Source: Persicaria tinctoria
Lineage: Eukaryota; Streptophyta; Magnoliopsida; Caryophyllales; Polygonaceae
DNA length: 64,000 nt
Direction of reading: 5' to 3'
Assembly (NCBI GenBank): GCA_037127255.1
Contig: JBANSL010000009.1
Location: forward strand, 26,004,475-26,068,474
Position 1 is the first letter of the stretch, and each line of letters begins with the position of its first letter. A program made the translations under genes and the position numbers. This document shows, one piece after another, positions 1 to 12,892 of this stretch. Below the pieces are notes generated by a model, which saw only the letters and a list, made by a program, of their open reading frames with translations, made no database searches and was not told where the DNA came from.

Positions 1-1299
1 TTGAAGCAACATTCTCGGAGATGAGATTTTTTATAAGTCCCATTACGCGTGATCTTGCTCCGCGTCGGGCCTTCGATCGAAGGTACATTCTCGGAGATGA
101 GATTTTTTATAAGTCCCTAGGACGCTGCAGCTTGGCTCCGCGTCGGGCCCCCGATCGAAGCTACATTCTCGGAGATGAGATTTTTTATAAGTCCCTAGGA
201 CCCTGGAGCTTGGCTCTACGTTGGGCATCCGATCGAAGCTACATTCTCGGAGATGAGATTTTTTATATGTCCCTATGAAGCTAGAGCTTTGCTCCGCATC
301 AGACCTCTGATCGAAGCTACATTCTGGGAGATGAGATTTTTTATAAGTCCCTAGGACACTGGAGCTTTGCTCCGCGTCGGGCCTCCGATCGAAGCTACAT
401 TCTCGAAGATGTGATTTTTTATAAGTCCCTAGGACCCTAGAGCTTCGCTCCGCGGCGGGCCTCCGATCGAAGCTACATTCTCGGAGATGAGATTTTTTAT
501 AAGACTCTAGGACGTTGGAGCTTGGCTCCGCGTCGGGCCTCCGATCGAAGCTACATTCTCGGAGATGAGATTTTTTATAAGTCCCTAGGACGCTGGAGCT
601 TGGCTCCGCGTCGGGCCTCTGATCAAAGCTACATTCTCGGAGATGAGATTTTTTATAAGTCCCATTACGCATGATTTTGCTCCGCGTCGGGCCTCCAATA
701 GTAGCTACATTCTCGGAGATGAGATTTTTTATAAGTCCCTAAGACGCTGGAGCTATGCTCCGTGTCGGGCCTCTGATCGAAGCTACATTGTCGGAGATGA
801 GATTTTTTATAAGTCCCTAGGACGCTAGAGCTTTGCTCTGCGTCGGGCCTCCGATCGAAGCTACATTCTCAAAGATGATATTTTTTATAAATCCCTAGGA
901 CGCTCGAGCTTGGCTCCGCGTCGGGCCTCCGATCGAAGCTACATTCTGGGATATGAGATTTTTTATAAGTCCCTAGGACCCTAGAGGTTGGCTCCGCGTC
1001 TCGCCTCCGATCGAAGCTACATTCTCGGAGATGAGATTTTTTATAAGTCCCATTACGCGTGATCTTGCTCCGCGTCGGGCCTCTGATCGAAGCTGCATTC
1101 TCGGAGATGAGATTTTTTATAAGTCCCTAGGATGCTAGAGCTTTGCTCCGCGTCGGGCCTCCGATCGAAGCTACATTCTCGTAGATGAGATTTTTTACAA
1201 GTCCCTAGGACGCTGGAGCTTTGCTCCACATCGGGCCTCCGATCGAAGCTACATTATCATAGATGAGATTTTTTATAAGTCCCATTACGCGTGATCTTG

Positions 1300-1360
1300 T
1301 ACCGCGTCCGGCATTCGGTCGTAGAGCTTGCCTCCCGGATCGAATATTTTATTAATTCCC
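1300..1360 (+). repeat. Anchor monomer 1
   Basis: A diverged monomer reading TACCGCGTCCGGCATTCGGT, then GTAGAGCTTGCCTCCCGG and ATCGAATATTTTATTAATTCCC. It keeps the outline of a type-B monomer but differs at many core positions and lacks the usual GAGATTTTTTATAAG. It is always preceded by a monomer with TTCTCATAGATG or a close variant and followed by a type-B tail. Its type (GTAG / AATTCCC) is shared with anchor 2. Confidence 0.9.
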
Positions 1361-3997
1361 ATTACGCGTGATCTTGCTCCGCGTCGGGCCTCTGATTGAA
1401 GCAACATTCTCGAAGATGAGATTTTTTATAAGTCCCTGGCACGCAGGAGCTTGGCTCCGCGTCGGGCCTCCGATCGAAGCTACATTCTCGGAGATGAGAT
1501 TTTTTATAAGTCTCATTACACATGCTCTTGCTCCGCGTCGGGCCTCCGATCGAAGCTACATTCCAGGAGATGAGATTTTTTATAAGTCCCTAGGACGCTG
1601 AAGCTTGTATCCGCGTCGGGCCTCCGATCGAAGCTACATTCTCAGAGATGAGATTTTTTATAAGTCCCATTGCGCGTGATCTTGCTCCGCGTCGGGCCTC
1701 CAATAGAAGCTACATTCTCGGAGATGAGATTTTTTATAAGTCCCAAGGACGCTAGAGCTTTGCTCCGCGTCGCGCCTCCGATCGAAGCTTCATTCTCGGA
1801 GATGACATTTTTTAAGAGTCCCTAGGACGATGGGGCTTGGCTCCGTGTTAGGCCTCCGACCGAAGCTACATTCTCGGAGATGAGATTTTTTATAAATCCC
1901 TAGGAAGCTCGAGCTTGGCTACGCGTCGGGCCTCCGATCGAAGCTACAATCTCGGAGATGAGATTTTTTATAAGTCCCTAGGACGCTGGAGCTTGGCTCC
2001 GCGTCGGGCCTCCGATCGAAGCTACATTCTCGGAGATGAGATTTTTTATAAGTACCATTACGCGTGATCTTGCTCCGCGTCGGGCCTCCGATCGAAGCTA
2101 CATTCTCGGATATGAGATTTTTTATAAGTCCCTAGGACGCTGGAGCTTGGCTCCGCGTCGGGCCTCCGATCGAAGCTACATTCTCGGAGATGAGATTTTT
2201 TATAAGTCCCATTACGCGTGATCTTTCTCCGCGTCGGGCCTCTGATCGAAGCTACATTCTCGGATAAGAGATTTCTTATAAGTCCCTAGGACACTGGAGC
2301 TTGGCTCCGTGTCGGGCCTCCGATTGAAGCTACATTCTCGGAGATGAGATTTTTTATAAGTCCCATTACGCGTGATCTTGCTCCGCGTCGGGCCTCTGAT
2401 CGAAGCACCATTCTCGAAGATGAGATTTTTTATATGTCCCTGGGACGCAGGAGCTTGGCTCCGCGTCGGGCCTCCGATCGAAGCTACATTCTCGGAGATG
2501 AGATTTTTTATAAGTACCATTACGCGTGATCTTCCTCCGCGTCGGGCCTCCGATCGAAGCTACATTCTCGGATATGAGATTTTTTATAAGTCCCTAGGAC
2601 GCTGGAGCTAGGCTCCGCGTCGGGCCTCCGATCGAAGCTACATTCTCGGAGATGAGATTTTTTATAAGTCCCATTACGCGTGATCTTTCTCCGCGTCGGG
2701 CCTCCGATCGAAGCTACATTCTCGGATAAGAGATTTCTTATAAGTCCGTAGGACACTGGAGCTTGGCTCCGTGTCGGGCCTCCGATTGAAGCTACATTCT
2801 CGGAGATGAGATTTTTTATAAGTTCCATTACGCGTGATCTTTCTCCGCGTCGGGCCTCCGATCGAAGCTACATTCTCGGATAAGAGATTTCTTATAAGTC
2901 CCTAGGACACTGGAGCTTGGCTCCGCGTCGGGCCTTCGATTGAAGCTACATTCTCGGAGATAAGATTTTTTATAAGTCCCATTACGCGTGATCTTGCTCC
3001 GGGTCGGGCCTCTGATTGAAGCAACATTCTCGAAGATGAGATTTTTTATAAGTCCCTGGGACGCAGGAGCTTGGCTCCGCGTCGGGCCTCCGATCGAAGC
3101 TAAATTCTCGGAGATGAGATTTTTTATAAGACCATTACACATGCTCTTGCTCCGCGTCGGGCCTCCGATCGAAGCTACATTCTTGGAGATGAGATTTTTT
3201 ATAAGTCCCTAGGACGCTGAAGCTTGTATCCGCGTCGGGCCTCCGATCGAAGCTACATTCTCAGAGATGAGATTTTTTATAAGTCCCATTACGCGTGATC
3301 TTGCTCCGCGTCGGGCCTCCAATAGAAGCTACATTCTCGGAGATGAGATTTTTTATAAGTCCCAAGGACGCTAGAGCTTTGCTCCGCGTCGCGCCTCTGA
3401 TCGAAGCTACATTCTCGGAGATGAGATTTTTTATAAGTCCCATTACGCGTGATCTTTCTCCGCGTCGGGCCTCCGATCGAAGCTACATTCTCGGATAAGA
3501 GATTTCTTATAAGTCCCTAGGACACTGGAGCTTGGCTTCGTGTCGGGCCTCCGATTGAAGCTACATTATCGGAGATGAGATTTTTTATAAGTCCCATTAC
3601 GCGTGATCTTGCTCCGCGTCGGGCCTCTGATCGAAGCACCATTCTCGAAGATGAGATTTTTTATAAGTCCCTGGGACGCAGGAGCTTATCTCCGCGTCGG
3701 GCCTCCGATCGAAGCTACATTCTCGGAGATGAGATTTTTTATAAGTCCCATTACGCGTGATCTTGCTCCGCGTCGGGCCTCTGATCGAAGCAGCATTCTC
3801 GGAGATGAGATTTTTTATAAGTCCCTAGGATGCTAGAGCTTTGCTCCGCGTCGGGCCTCCGATCGAAGCTACATTCTCGTAGATGAGATTTTTTACAAGT
3901 CCCTAGGACGCTGGAGCTTTGCTCCACATCGGGCCTCCGATCGAAGCTACATTATCATAGATGAGATTTTTTATAAGTCCCATTACGCGTGATCTTG

Positions 3998-4058
3998 TAC
4001 CGCGTCCGGCATTCGGTCGTAGAGCTTGCCTCCCGGATCGAATATTTTATTAATTCCC
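3998..4058 (+). repeat. Anchor monomer 2
   Basis: Identical in type to anchor 1, exactly 2698 bp downstream; part of the tandem HOR pair. Confidence 0.9.
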
Positions 4059-7000
4059 ATTACGCGTGATCTTGCTCCGCGTCGGGCCTCTGATTGAAGC
4101 AACATTCTCGAAGATGAGATTTTTTATAAGTCCCTGGCACGCAGGAGCTTGGCTCCGCGTCGGGCCTCCGATCGAAGCTACATTCTCGGAGATGAGATTT
4201 TTTATAAGTCTCATTACACATGCTCTTGCTCCGCGTCGGGCCTCCGATCGAAGCTACATTCTTGGAGATGAGATTTTTTATAAGTCCCTAGGACGCTGAA
4301 GCTTGTATCCGCGTCGGGCCTCCGATCGAAGCTACATTCTCAGAGATGAGATTTTTTATAAGTCCCATTGCGCGTGATCTTGCTCCGCGTCGGGCCTCCA
4401 ATAGAAGCTACATTCTCGGAGATGAGATTTTTTATAAGTCCCAAGGACGCTAGAGCTTTGCTCCGCGTCGCGCCTCCGATCGAAGCTTCATTCTCGGAGA
4501 TGACATTTTTTAAGAGTCCCTAGGACGATGGGGCTTGGCTCCGTGTTGGGCCTCCGACCGAAGCTACATTCTCGGAGATGAGATTTTTTATAAATCCCTA
4601 GGAAGCTCGAGCTTGGCTACGCGTCGGGCCTCCGATCGAAGCTACAATCTCGGAGATGAGATTTTTTATAAGTCCCTAGGACGCTGGAGCTTGGCTCCGC
4701 GTCGGGCCTCCGATCGAAGCTACATTCTCGGAGATGAGATTTTTTATAAGTACCATTACGCGTGATCTTGCTCCGCGTCGGGCCTCCGATCGAAGCTACA
4801 TTCTCGGATATGAGATTTTTTATAAGTCCCTAGGACGCTGGAGCTTGGCTCCGCGTCGGGCCTCCGATCGAAGCTACATTCTCGGAGATGAGATTTTTTA
4901 TAAGTCCCATTACGCGTGATCTTTCTCCGCGTCGGGCCTCTGATCGAAGCTACATTCTCGGATAAGAGATTTCTTATAAGTCCCTAGGACACTGGAGCTT
5001 GGCTCCGTGTCGGGCCTCCGATTGAAGCTACATTCTCGGAGATGAGATTTTTTATAAGTCCCATTACGCGTGATCTTGCTCCGCGTCGGGCCTCTGATCG
5101 AAGCACCATTCTCGAAGATGAGATTTTTTATATGTCCCTGGGACGCAGGAGCTTGGCTCCGCGTCGGGCCTCCGATCGAAGCTACATTCTCGGAGATGAG
5201 ATTTTTTATAAGTACCATTACGCGTGATCTTCCTCCGCGTCGGGCCTCCGATCGAAGCTACATTCTCGGATATGAGATTTTTTATAAGTCCCTAGGACGC
5301 TGGAGCTTGGCTCCGCGTCGGGCCTCCGATCGAAGCTACATTCTCGGAGATGAGATTTTTTATAAGTCCCATTACGCGTGATCTTTCTCCGCGTCGGGCC
5401 TCCGATCGAAGCTACATTCTCGGATAAGAGATTTCTTATAAGTCCGTAGGACACTGGAGCTTGGCTCCGTGTCGGGCCTCCGATTGAAGCTACATTCTCG
5501 GAGATGAGATTTTTTATAAGTTCCATTACGCGTGATCTTTCTCCGCGTCGGGCCTCCGATCGAAGCTACATTCTCGGATAAGAGATTTCTTATAAGTCCC
5601 TAGGACACTGGAGCTTGGCTCCGCGTCGGGCCTTCGATTGAAGCTACATTCTCGGAGATAAGATTTTTTATAAGTCCCATTACGCGTGATCTTGCTCCGG
5701 GTCGGGCCTCTGATTGAAGCAACATTCTCGAAGATGAGATTTTTTATAAGTCCCTGGGACGCAGGAGCTTGGCTCCGCGTCGGGCCTCCGATCGAAGCTA
5801 AATTCTCGGAGATGAGATTTTTTATAAGACCATTACACATGCTCTTGCTCCGCGTCGGGCCTCCGATCGAAGCTACATTCTTGGAGATGAGATTTTTTAT
5901 AAGTCCCTAGGACGCTGAAGCTTGTATCCGCGTCGGGCCTCCGATCGAAGCTACATTCTCAGAGATGAGATTTTTTATAAGTCCCATTACGCGTGATCTT
6001 GCTCCGCGTCGGGCCTCCAATAGAAGCTACATTCTCGGAGATGAGATTTTTTATAAGTCCCAAGGACGCTAGAGCTTTGCTCCGCGTCGCGCCTCTGATC
6101 GAAGCTACATTCTCGGAGATGAGATTTTTTATAAGTCCCATTACGCGTGATCTTTCTCCGCGTCGGGCCTCCGATCGAAGCTACATTCTCGGATAAGAGA
6201 TTTCTTATAAGTCCCTAGGACACTGGAGCTTGGCTTCGTGTCGGGCCTCCGATTGAAGCTACATTATCGGAGATGAGATTTTTTATAAGTCCCATTACGC
6301 GTGATCTTGCTCCGCGTCGGGCCTCTGATCGAAGCACCATTCTCGAAGATGAGATTTTTTATAAGTCCCTGGGACGCAGGAGCTTATCTCCGCGTCGGGC
6401 CTCCGATCGAAGCTACATTCTCGGAGATGAGATTTTTTATAGGTACCATTACGCGTGATCTTGCTCCGCGTCGGGCCTCCGATCGAAGCTACATTCTCGG
6501 ATATGAGATTTTTTATAAGTCCCTAGGACGCTGGAGCTTGGCTCCGCGTCGGGCCTCCGATCGAAGCTACATTCTCGGAGATGAGATTTTTTATAAGTCC
6601 CATTACGCGTGATCTTTCTCCGTGTCGGGCCTCCGATCGAAGCTACGTTCTCGGATAAGAGATTTCTTATAAGTCCGTAGGACACTGGAGCTTGGCTCCG
6701 TGTCGGGCCTCCGATTGAAGCTACATTCTCGGAGATGAGATTTTTTATAAGTCCCATTACGCGTGATCTTGCTCCGCGTCGGGCCTCTGATCGACGCAAC
6801 ATTCTCGAAGATGAGATTTTTTATAAGTCCCTGGGACACAGGAGGTTGGCTCCGCGTCGGGCCTCCGATCGAAGCTACATTCTCGGAGATGAGATTTTTT
6901 ATAAGTCCCATTACGCATGCTCTTGCTCCGCGTCGGGCCTCCGATCGAAGCTGCATTCTCAGAGATGAGATTTTTTATAAGTCCCATTACGCGTGATTTT

Positions 7001-7780
7001 GCTCCGCGTCGGGCATCCAATAGAAGCTACATTCTCGGAGATGAGATTTTTTATAAGTCCCTAAGACGCATGAGCTATGCTCCGTGTCGGGCCTCCGATC
7101 GAGGCTACATTGTCGGAGATGAGATTTTTTATGAGTCCCTAGGACGCTAGAGCTTGGCTCTGCGTCGGGCCTCCGATCGAAGCTACATTCTCGGAGATGA
7201 TATTTTTTATTAATCCCTAGGACGCTCGAGCTTGGCTCCGCGTCGGGCCTCCGACCGAAGCTACATTCTGGGATATGAGATTTTTTATAAGTCCCTAGGA
7301 CCCTAGAGGTTGGCTCCGCGTCTGGCCTCCGGTCGAACCTACATTCTCGGAGATGAAATTTTTTATAAGTCAAATTACGCGTGATCTTGCTCCGCGTCGA
7401 GCCTCCGATCGAAGCTGCATTCTCGGAGATGAGATTTTTTATAAGTCCCTAGGACGCTGGAGCTTGGCTCCGCGTCGGCCCTCCGATCGAAGATATATTC
7501 TCGGAGATGAAATTTTTTAAAAGTCCCATTACGCGTGATCTTGCTCCGCGTCGGGCCTCCGATCAAAGCTGCATTGTCGGAGATGAGATTTTTTATAAGT
7601 CCCATTACGCATGATTTTGCTCCGCGTCGGCCCTCCAATAGAAGCTACATTCTCGGAGATGAGATTTTTTATAAGTCCCTAAGACGCTGGAGCTATGCTC
7701 CGTGTCGGGCCTCCGATCAAAGCTACATTGTCGGAGATGAGATTTTTTATGAGTCCCTAGGACGCTAGAGCTTGGCTCTG

Positions 7781-8601
7781 CGTCGGGCCTCCGATCGAAG
7801 CTACATTCTCGGAGATGAGATTTTTTATAAGTACCATTACGCGTGATCTTGCTCCGCGTCGGGCCTCCGATCGAAGCTACATTCTCGGATATGAGATTTT
7901 TTATAAGTCCCTAGGACGCTGGAGCTTGGCTCCGCGTCGGGCCTCCGATCGAAGCTACATTCTCGGAGATGAGATTTTTTATAAGCCCCATTACGCGTGA
8001 TCTTTCTCCGCGTCGGGCCTCTGATCGAAGCTACATTCTCGGATAAGAGATTTCTTATAAGTCCCTAGGACACTGGAGCTTGGCTCCGTGTCGGGCCTCC
8101 GATTGAAGCTACATTCTCGGAGATGAGATTTTTTATAAGTCCCATTACGCGTGATCTTGCTCCGCGTCGGGCCTCTGATCGAAGCACCATTCTCGAAGAT
8201 GAGATTTTTTATATGTCCCTGGGACGCAGGAGCTTGGCTCCGCGTCGGGCCTCCGATCGAAGCTACATTCTCGGAGATGAGATTTTTTATAAGTACCATT
8301 ACGCGTGATCTTCCTCCGCGTCGGGCCTCCGATCGAAGCTACATTCTCGGATATGAGATTTTTTATAAGTCCCTAGGACGCTGGAGCTTGGCTCCGCGTC
8401 GGGCCTCCGATCAAAGCTACATTCTCGGAGATGAGATTTTTTATAAGTCCCATTACGCGTGATCTTTCTCTGCGTCGGGCCTCCGATCGAAGCTACATTC
8501 TCGGATAAGAGATTTCTTATAAGTCCGTAGGACACTGGAGCTTGGCTCCGTGTCGGGCCTCCGATTGAAGCTACATTCTCGGAGATGAGATTTTTTATAA
8601 G
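7781..8601 (+). repeat. HOR segment copied from the 4700-5520 type (offset 3081)
   Basis: This segment matches 4700-5520 base for base apart from a few substitutions, including the private GATAAGAGATTTCTTATAAG variant and the GTACCATTACG tail. Homology breaks sharply at about 8602, where the sequence switches to GTCAAATTACG. The break falls inside a monomer but keeps the 76/78-bp register, as expected for out-of-register exchange between monomers. Confidence 0.8.
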
Positions 8602-9042
8602 TCAAATTACGCGTGATCTTGCTCCGGGTCGAGCCTCCGATCGAAGCTGCATTCTCGGAGATGAGATTTTTTATAAGTCCCTAGGACGCTGGAGCTTGGC
8701 TCCGCGTCGGCCCTCCGATCGAAGATATATTCTCGGAGATGAAATTTTTTAAAAGTCCCATTACGCGTGATCTTGCTCCGCGTCGGGCCTCCGATCAAAG
8801 CTGCATTGTCGGAGATGAGATTTTTTATAAGTCCCATTACGCATGATTTTGCTCCGCGTCGGCCCTCCAATAGAAGCTACATTCTCGGAGATGAGATTTT
8901 TTATAAGTCCCTAAGACGCTGGAGCTATGCTCCGTGTCGGGCCTCCGATCGAAGCTACATTGTCGGAGATGAGATTTTTTATGAGTCCCTAGGACGCTAG
9001 AGCTTGGCTCTGCGTCGGGCCTCCGATCGAAGCTACATTCTC
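8598..9042 (+). repeat. HOR segment copied from 7366-7810 (offset 1232)
   Basis: It carries the same rare variants as 7366-7810: the GTCAAATTACG tail, the GAAGATATATTC core and the TTTTTTAAAAGTCCC change. The two copies diverge at about 7816 versus 9048, where one goes into a type-B and the other into a type-A tail. Confidence 0.75.
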
Positions 9043-9101
9043 GGAGATGATATTTTTTATAAATCCCTAGGACGCTCGAGCTTGGCTCCGCGTCGGGCCT
9101 C

Positions 9102-9847
9102 CGATCGAAGCTACATTCTCGGAGATGAGATTTTTTATAAGTACCATTACGCGTGATCTTGCTCCGCGTCGGGCCTCCGATCGAAGCTACATTCTCGGAT
9201 ATGAGATTTTTTATAAGTCCCTAGGACGCTGGAGCTTGGCTCCGCGTCGGGCCTCCGATCGAAGCTACATTCTCGGAGATGAGATTTTTTATAAGTCCCA
9301 TTACGCGTGATCTTTCTCCGCGTCGGGCCTCCGATCGAAGCTAAATTCTCGGATAAGAGATTTCTTATAAGTCCGTAGGACACTGGAGCTTGGCTCCGTG
9401 TCGGGCCTCCGATTGAAGCTACATTCTCGGAGATGAGATTTTTTATAAGTTCCATTACGCGTGATCTTTCTCCGCGTCGGGCCTCCGATCGAAGCTACAT
9501 TCTCGGATAAGAGATTTCTTATAAGTCCCTAGGACACTGGAGCTTGGCTCCGCGTCGGGCCTTCGATTGAAGCTACATTCTCGGAGATAAGATTTTTTAT
9601 AAGTCCCATTACGCGTGATCTTGCTCCGGGTCGGGCCTCTGATTGAAGCAACATTCTCGAAGATGACATTTTTTATAAGTCCCTGGGACGCAGGAGCTTG
9701 GCTCCGCGTCGGGCCTCCGATCGAAGCTAAATTCTCGGAGATGAGATTTTTTATAAGACCATTACACATGCTCTTGCTCCGCGTCGGGCCTCCGATCGAA
9801 GCTACATTCTTGGAGATGAGATTTTTTATAAGTCCCTAGGACCCTAG
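9102..9847 (+). repeat. HOR segment copied from 5173-5918 (offset 3929)
   Basis: It shares the shortened TTTTTTATAAGACCATTACACATGC variant (two bases lost in the tail) found at 3120 and 5818, and the GGAGATAAGATT variant. Together with the two preceding segments it makes 7781-9847 a mosaic assembled from at least three older HOR pieces. Confidence 0.78.
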
Positions 9848-10780
9848 AGGTTGGCTCTGCGTCTGGCCTCCGGTCGAACCTACATTCTCGGAGATGAAAT
9901 TTTTTATAAGTCAAATTACGCGTGATCTTGCTCCGCGTCGAGCCTCCGATCGAAGCTGCATTCTCGGAGATGAGATTTTTTATAAGTCCCTAGGACGCTG
10001 GAGCTTGGCTCCGCGTCGGCCCTCCGATCGAAGATATATTCTCGGAGATGAAATTTTATAAAAGTCCCATTACGCGTGATCTTGCTCCGCGTCGGGCCTC
10101 CGATCAAAGCTGCATTCTCGGAGATGAGATTTTTTATAAGTCCCATTACGCATGATTTTGCTCCGCGTCGGCCCTCCAATAGAAGCTACATTCTCGGAGA
10201 TGAGATTTTTTATAAGTCCCTAAGACGCTGGAGCTATGCTCCGTGTCGGGCCTCCGATCGAAGCTACATTGTCGGAGATGAGATTTTTTATGAGTCCCTA
10301 GGACGCTAGAGCTTGGCTCTGCGTCGGGCCTCCGATCGAAGCTACATTCTCGGAGATGATATTTTTTATAAATCCCTAGGACGCTCGAGCTTGGCTCCGC
10401 GTCGGGCCTCCGATCGAAGCTAAATTCTGGGATATGAGATTTTTTATAAGTCTCTAGGACCCTAGAGGTTGGCTCCGCGTCTGGCCTCCGATCGAAGCTA
10501 CATTCTCGGAGATGAGATTTTTTATAAGTCCCATTACGCGTGATCTTCCTCCGCGTCGGGCCTCCGATCGAAGCTGCATTCTCGGAGATGAGATTTTTTA
10601 TAAGTCCCTAGGATGCTAGAACTTTGCTCCGCGTCGGGCCTCCGATCGAAGCTACATTCTCGCAGATGAGATTTTTTACAAGTCCCTAGGACGCTGGAGC
10701 TTTGCTCCACATCGGGCCTCCGATCGAAGCTACATTCTCATAGATGAGATTTTTTATATGTCCCGTTACGCGTGATCTTG

Positions 10781-10841
10781 TACCGCGTCCGGCATTCGGT
10801 CGTAGAGCTTGCCTCCAGGATCGAATATTTTATTAAGTCCC
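10781..10841 (+). repeat. Anchor monomer 3
   Basis: Type GTAG / CCTCCAGG / AAGTCCC. The CCCGG-to-CCAGG change is found only here and in anchor 4. Confidence 0.9.
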
Positions 10842-12892
10842 ATTACGCGTGATCTTGCTCCACGTCGGGCCTCCGATCGAAGCTACATTCTCGGAGATGA
10901 GATTTTTTATAAGTCCCTAGGACGCTGGAGCTTGGCTCCGCGTCGGGCCTCCGATCAAAGCTACATTCTCGGAGATGAGATTTTTTATAAGTTCCATTAC
11001 GCGTGATCTTTCTCCGTGTCGGGCCTCCGATCGAAGCTACATTCTCGGATAAGAGATTTCTTATAAGTCCCTAGGACACTAGAGCTTGGCTCCGCGTCGG
11101 GCCTTCGATTGAAGCTACATTCTCGGAGACGATATTTTTTATAAGTCCCTAGGACCCTAGAGGTTGGCTCCGCGTCTGGCCTCCGATCGAACCTACATTC
11201 TCGGAGATGAGATTTTTTATAAGTGCCATTACGCGTGATCTTACTCCGCGTCGGGCCTCCAATAGAAGCTACATTCTCGGAGATGAGATTGTTTATAAGT
11301 CCCAAGGACGCTGGAGCTTTGCTCCGCGTCGCGCCTCCGATCGAAGCTTCATTCTCGGAGATGACATTTTTTAAGAGTCCCTAGGACGATGGAGCTTGGC
11401 TCCGTGTCGGGCCTCTGACCAAAGCTACATTCTCGGACATGAGATTTTTTTTAAATCCCTATGAAGCTCGAGCTTGGCTCCGCGTCAGGCCTCCGATCGA
11501 AGCTACATTCTCGGAGATGAGATTTTTTATAAGTCCCTAGGACGCTGGAGCTTGGCTCCGCGTCGGGCCTCCGATCGAAGCTACATTCTGGGATATGAGA
11601 TTTTTTATAAGTCCCTAGGACCCTAGAGGTTGGCTCCGCGTCTGGCCTCCGATCGAAGCTACATTTTCGGAGATGAGATTTTTTATAAGTCCCATTACGC
11701 GTGATCTTGCTCCGCGTCGGGCCTCCGATCGAAGCTGCATTCTCGGAGATGAGATTTTTTATAAGTCCCTAGGATGCTAGAGCTTTGCTCCGCATCGGGC
11801 CTCCGATCGAAGCTACATTCTCGGAGATGAGATTTTTTACAAGTCCCTAGGACGCTGGAGCTTTGCTCCACATCGGGCCTCTGATCGAAGCTACATTCCC
11901 ATAGATGAGATTTTTTATAAGTCCCATTACGCGTGATCTTGCTCCACGTCGGGCCTCCGATCGAAGCTACATTCTCGGAGATGAGATTTTTTATAAGTCC
12001 CTAAGACGCTGGAGCTTGGCTCCGCGTCGGGCCTCCGATCGAAGCTACATTCTCGGAGATGAGATTTGTTATAAGTCCTATTACGCGTGATCTTGCTCCG
12101 CGTCGGGCCTCCGATCGAAGCTACATTCTCGGAGATGAGATTTTTTATAAGTTCCATTACGCGTGATCTTTCTCCGTGTCGGGCCTCCGATCGAAGCTAC
12201 ATTCTCGGATAAGAGATTTCTCATAAGTCCCTAGGACACTGGAGCTTGGCTCCGCGTCGGGCCTTCGATTGAAGCTACATTCTCGGAGATGAGATTTTTT
12301 ATAAGTCCCATTACGCGTGATCTTGCTCCGCGTCGGGCCTCTGATCGAAGCAACATTCTCGGAGATGAGATTTTTTATAAGTCCCATTACGCATGCTCTT
12401 GCTCCGCGTCGGGCCTCCGATCGAAGCTACATTCTTGAAGATGAGATTTTTTATAAGTCCCTAGGACGCTGAAGCTTGTATCCGCGTCGGGCCTCCGATC
12501 GAAGCTACATTCTCGGAGATGAGATTTTTTATAAGTCCCATTACGCGTGATCTTGCTCCGCGTCAGGCCTCCAATAGAAGCTACATTCTCGGAGATGAGA
12601 TTGTTTATAAGTCCCAAGGACGCTGGAGCTTTGCTCCGCGTCGCGCCTCCGATCGAAGCTTCATTCTCGGAGATGACATTTTTTAAGAGTCCCTAGGACG
12701 ATGGAGCTTGGCTCCGTGTCGGGCCTTTGACCGAAGCTACATTCTCGGAGATGATATTTTTTATAAATCCCTAGGACGCTCGAGCTTGGCTCCGCGTCGG
12801 GCCTCCGATCGAAGCTAAATTCTGGGATATGAGATTTTTTATAAGTCTCTAGGACCCTAGAGGTTGGCTCCGCGTCTGGCCTCCGATCGAAG

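Larger units (their letters stand above)
1016..6438 (+). repeat. Tandem HOR pair, 2698-bp period
   Basis: Copy 1 is about 1016-3713 and copy 2 about 3714-6438. Every feature of copy 1 recurs 2698 bp later: the anchor at 1300 and 3998, and the same private variants near 1790/4488, 2264/4962 and 2700/5398. I noticed only a few differences, for example near 1563/4261, 1851/4549 and 2610/5308, so identity is above 99%. The unit is about 35 monomers, mostly A/B dimers. This is a recent unequal exchange. Confidence 0.9.

Noticed and set aside
10809..11006. ORFs starting at the anchor (MPPGSNILL...)
   Set aside because: They begin at a non-ATG codon inside the anchor monomer and run only until the next frame-breaking type-B monomer.
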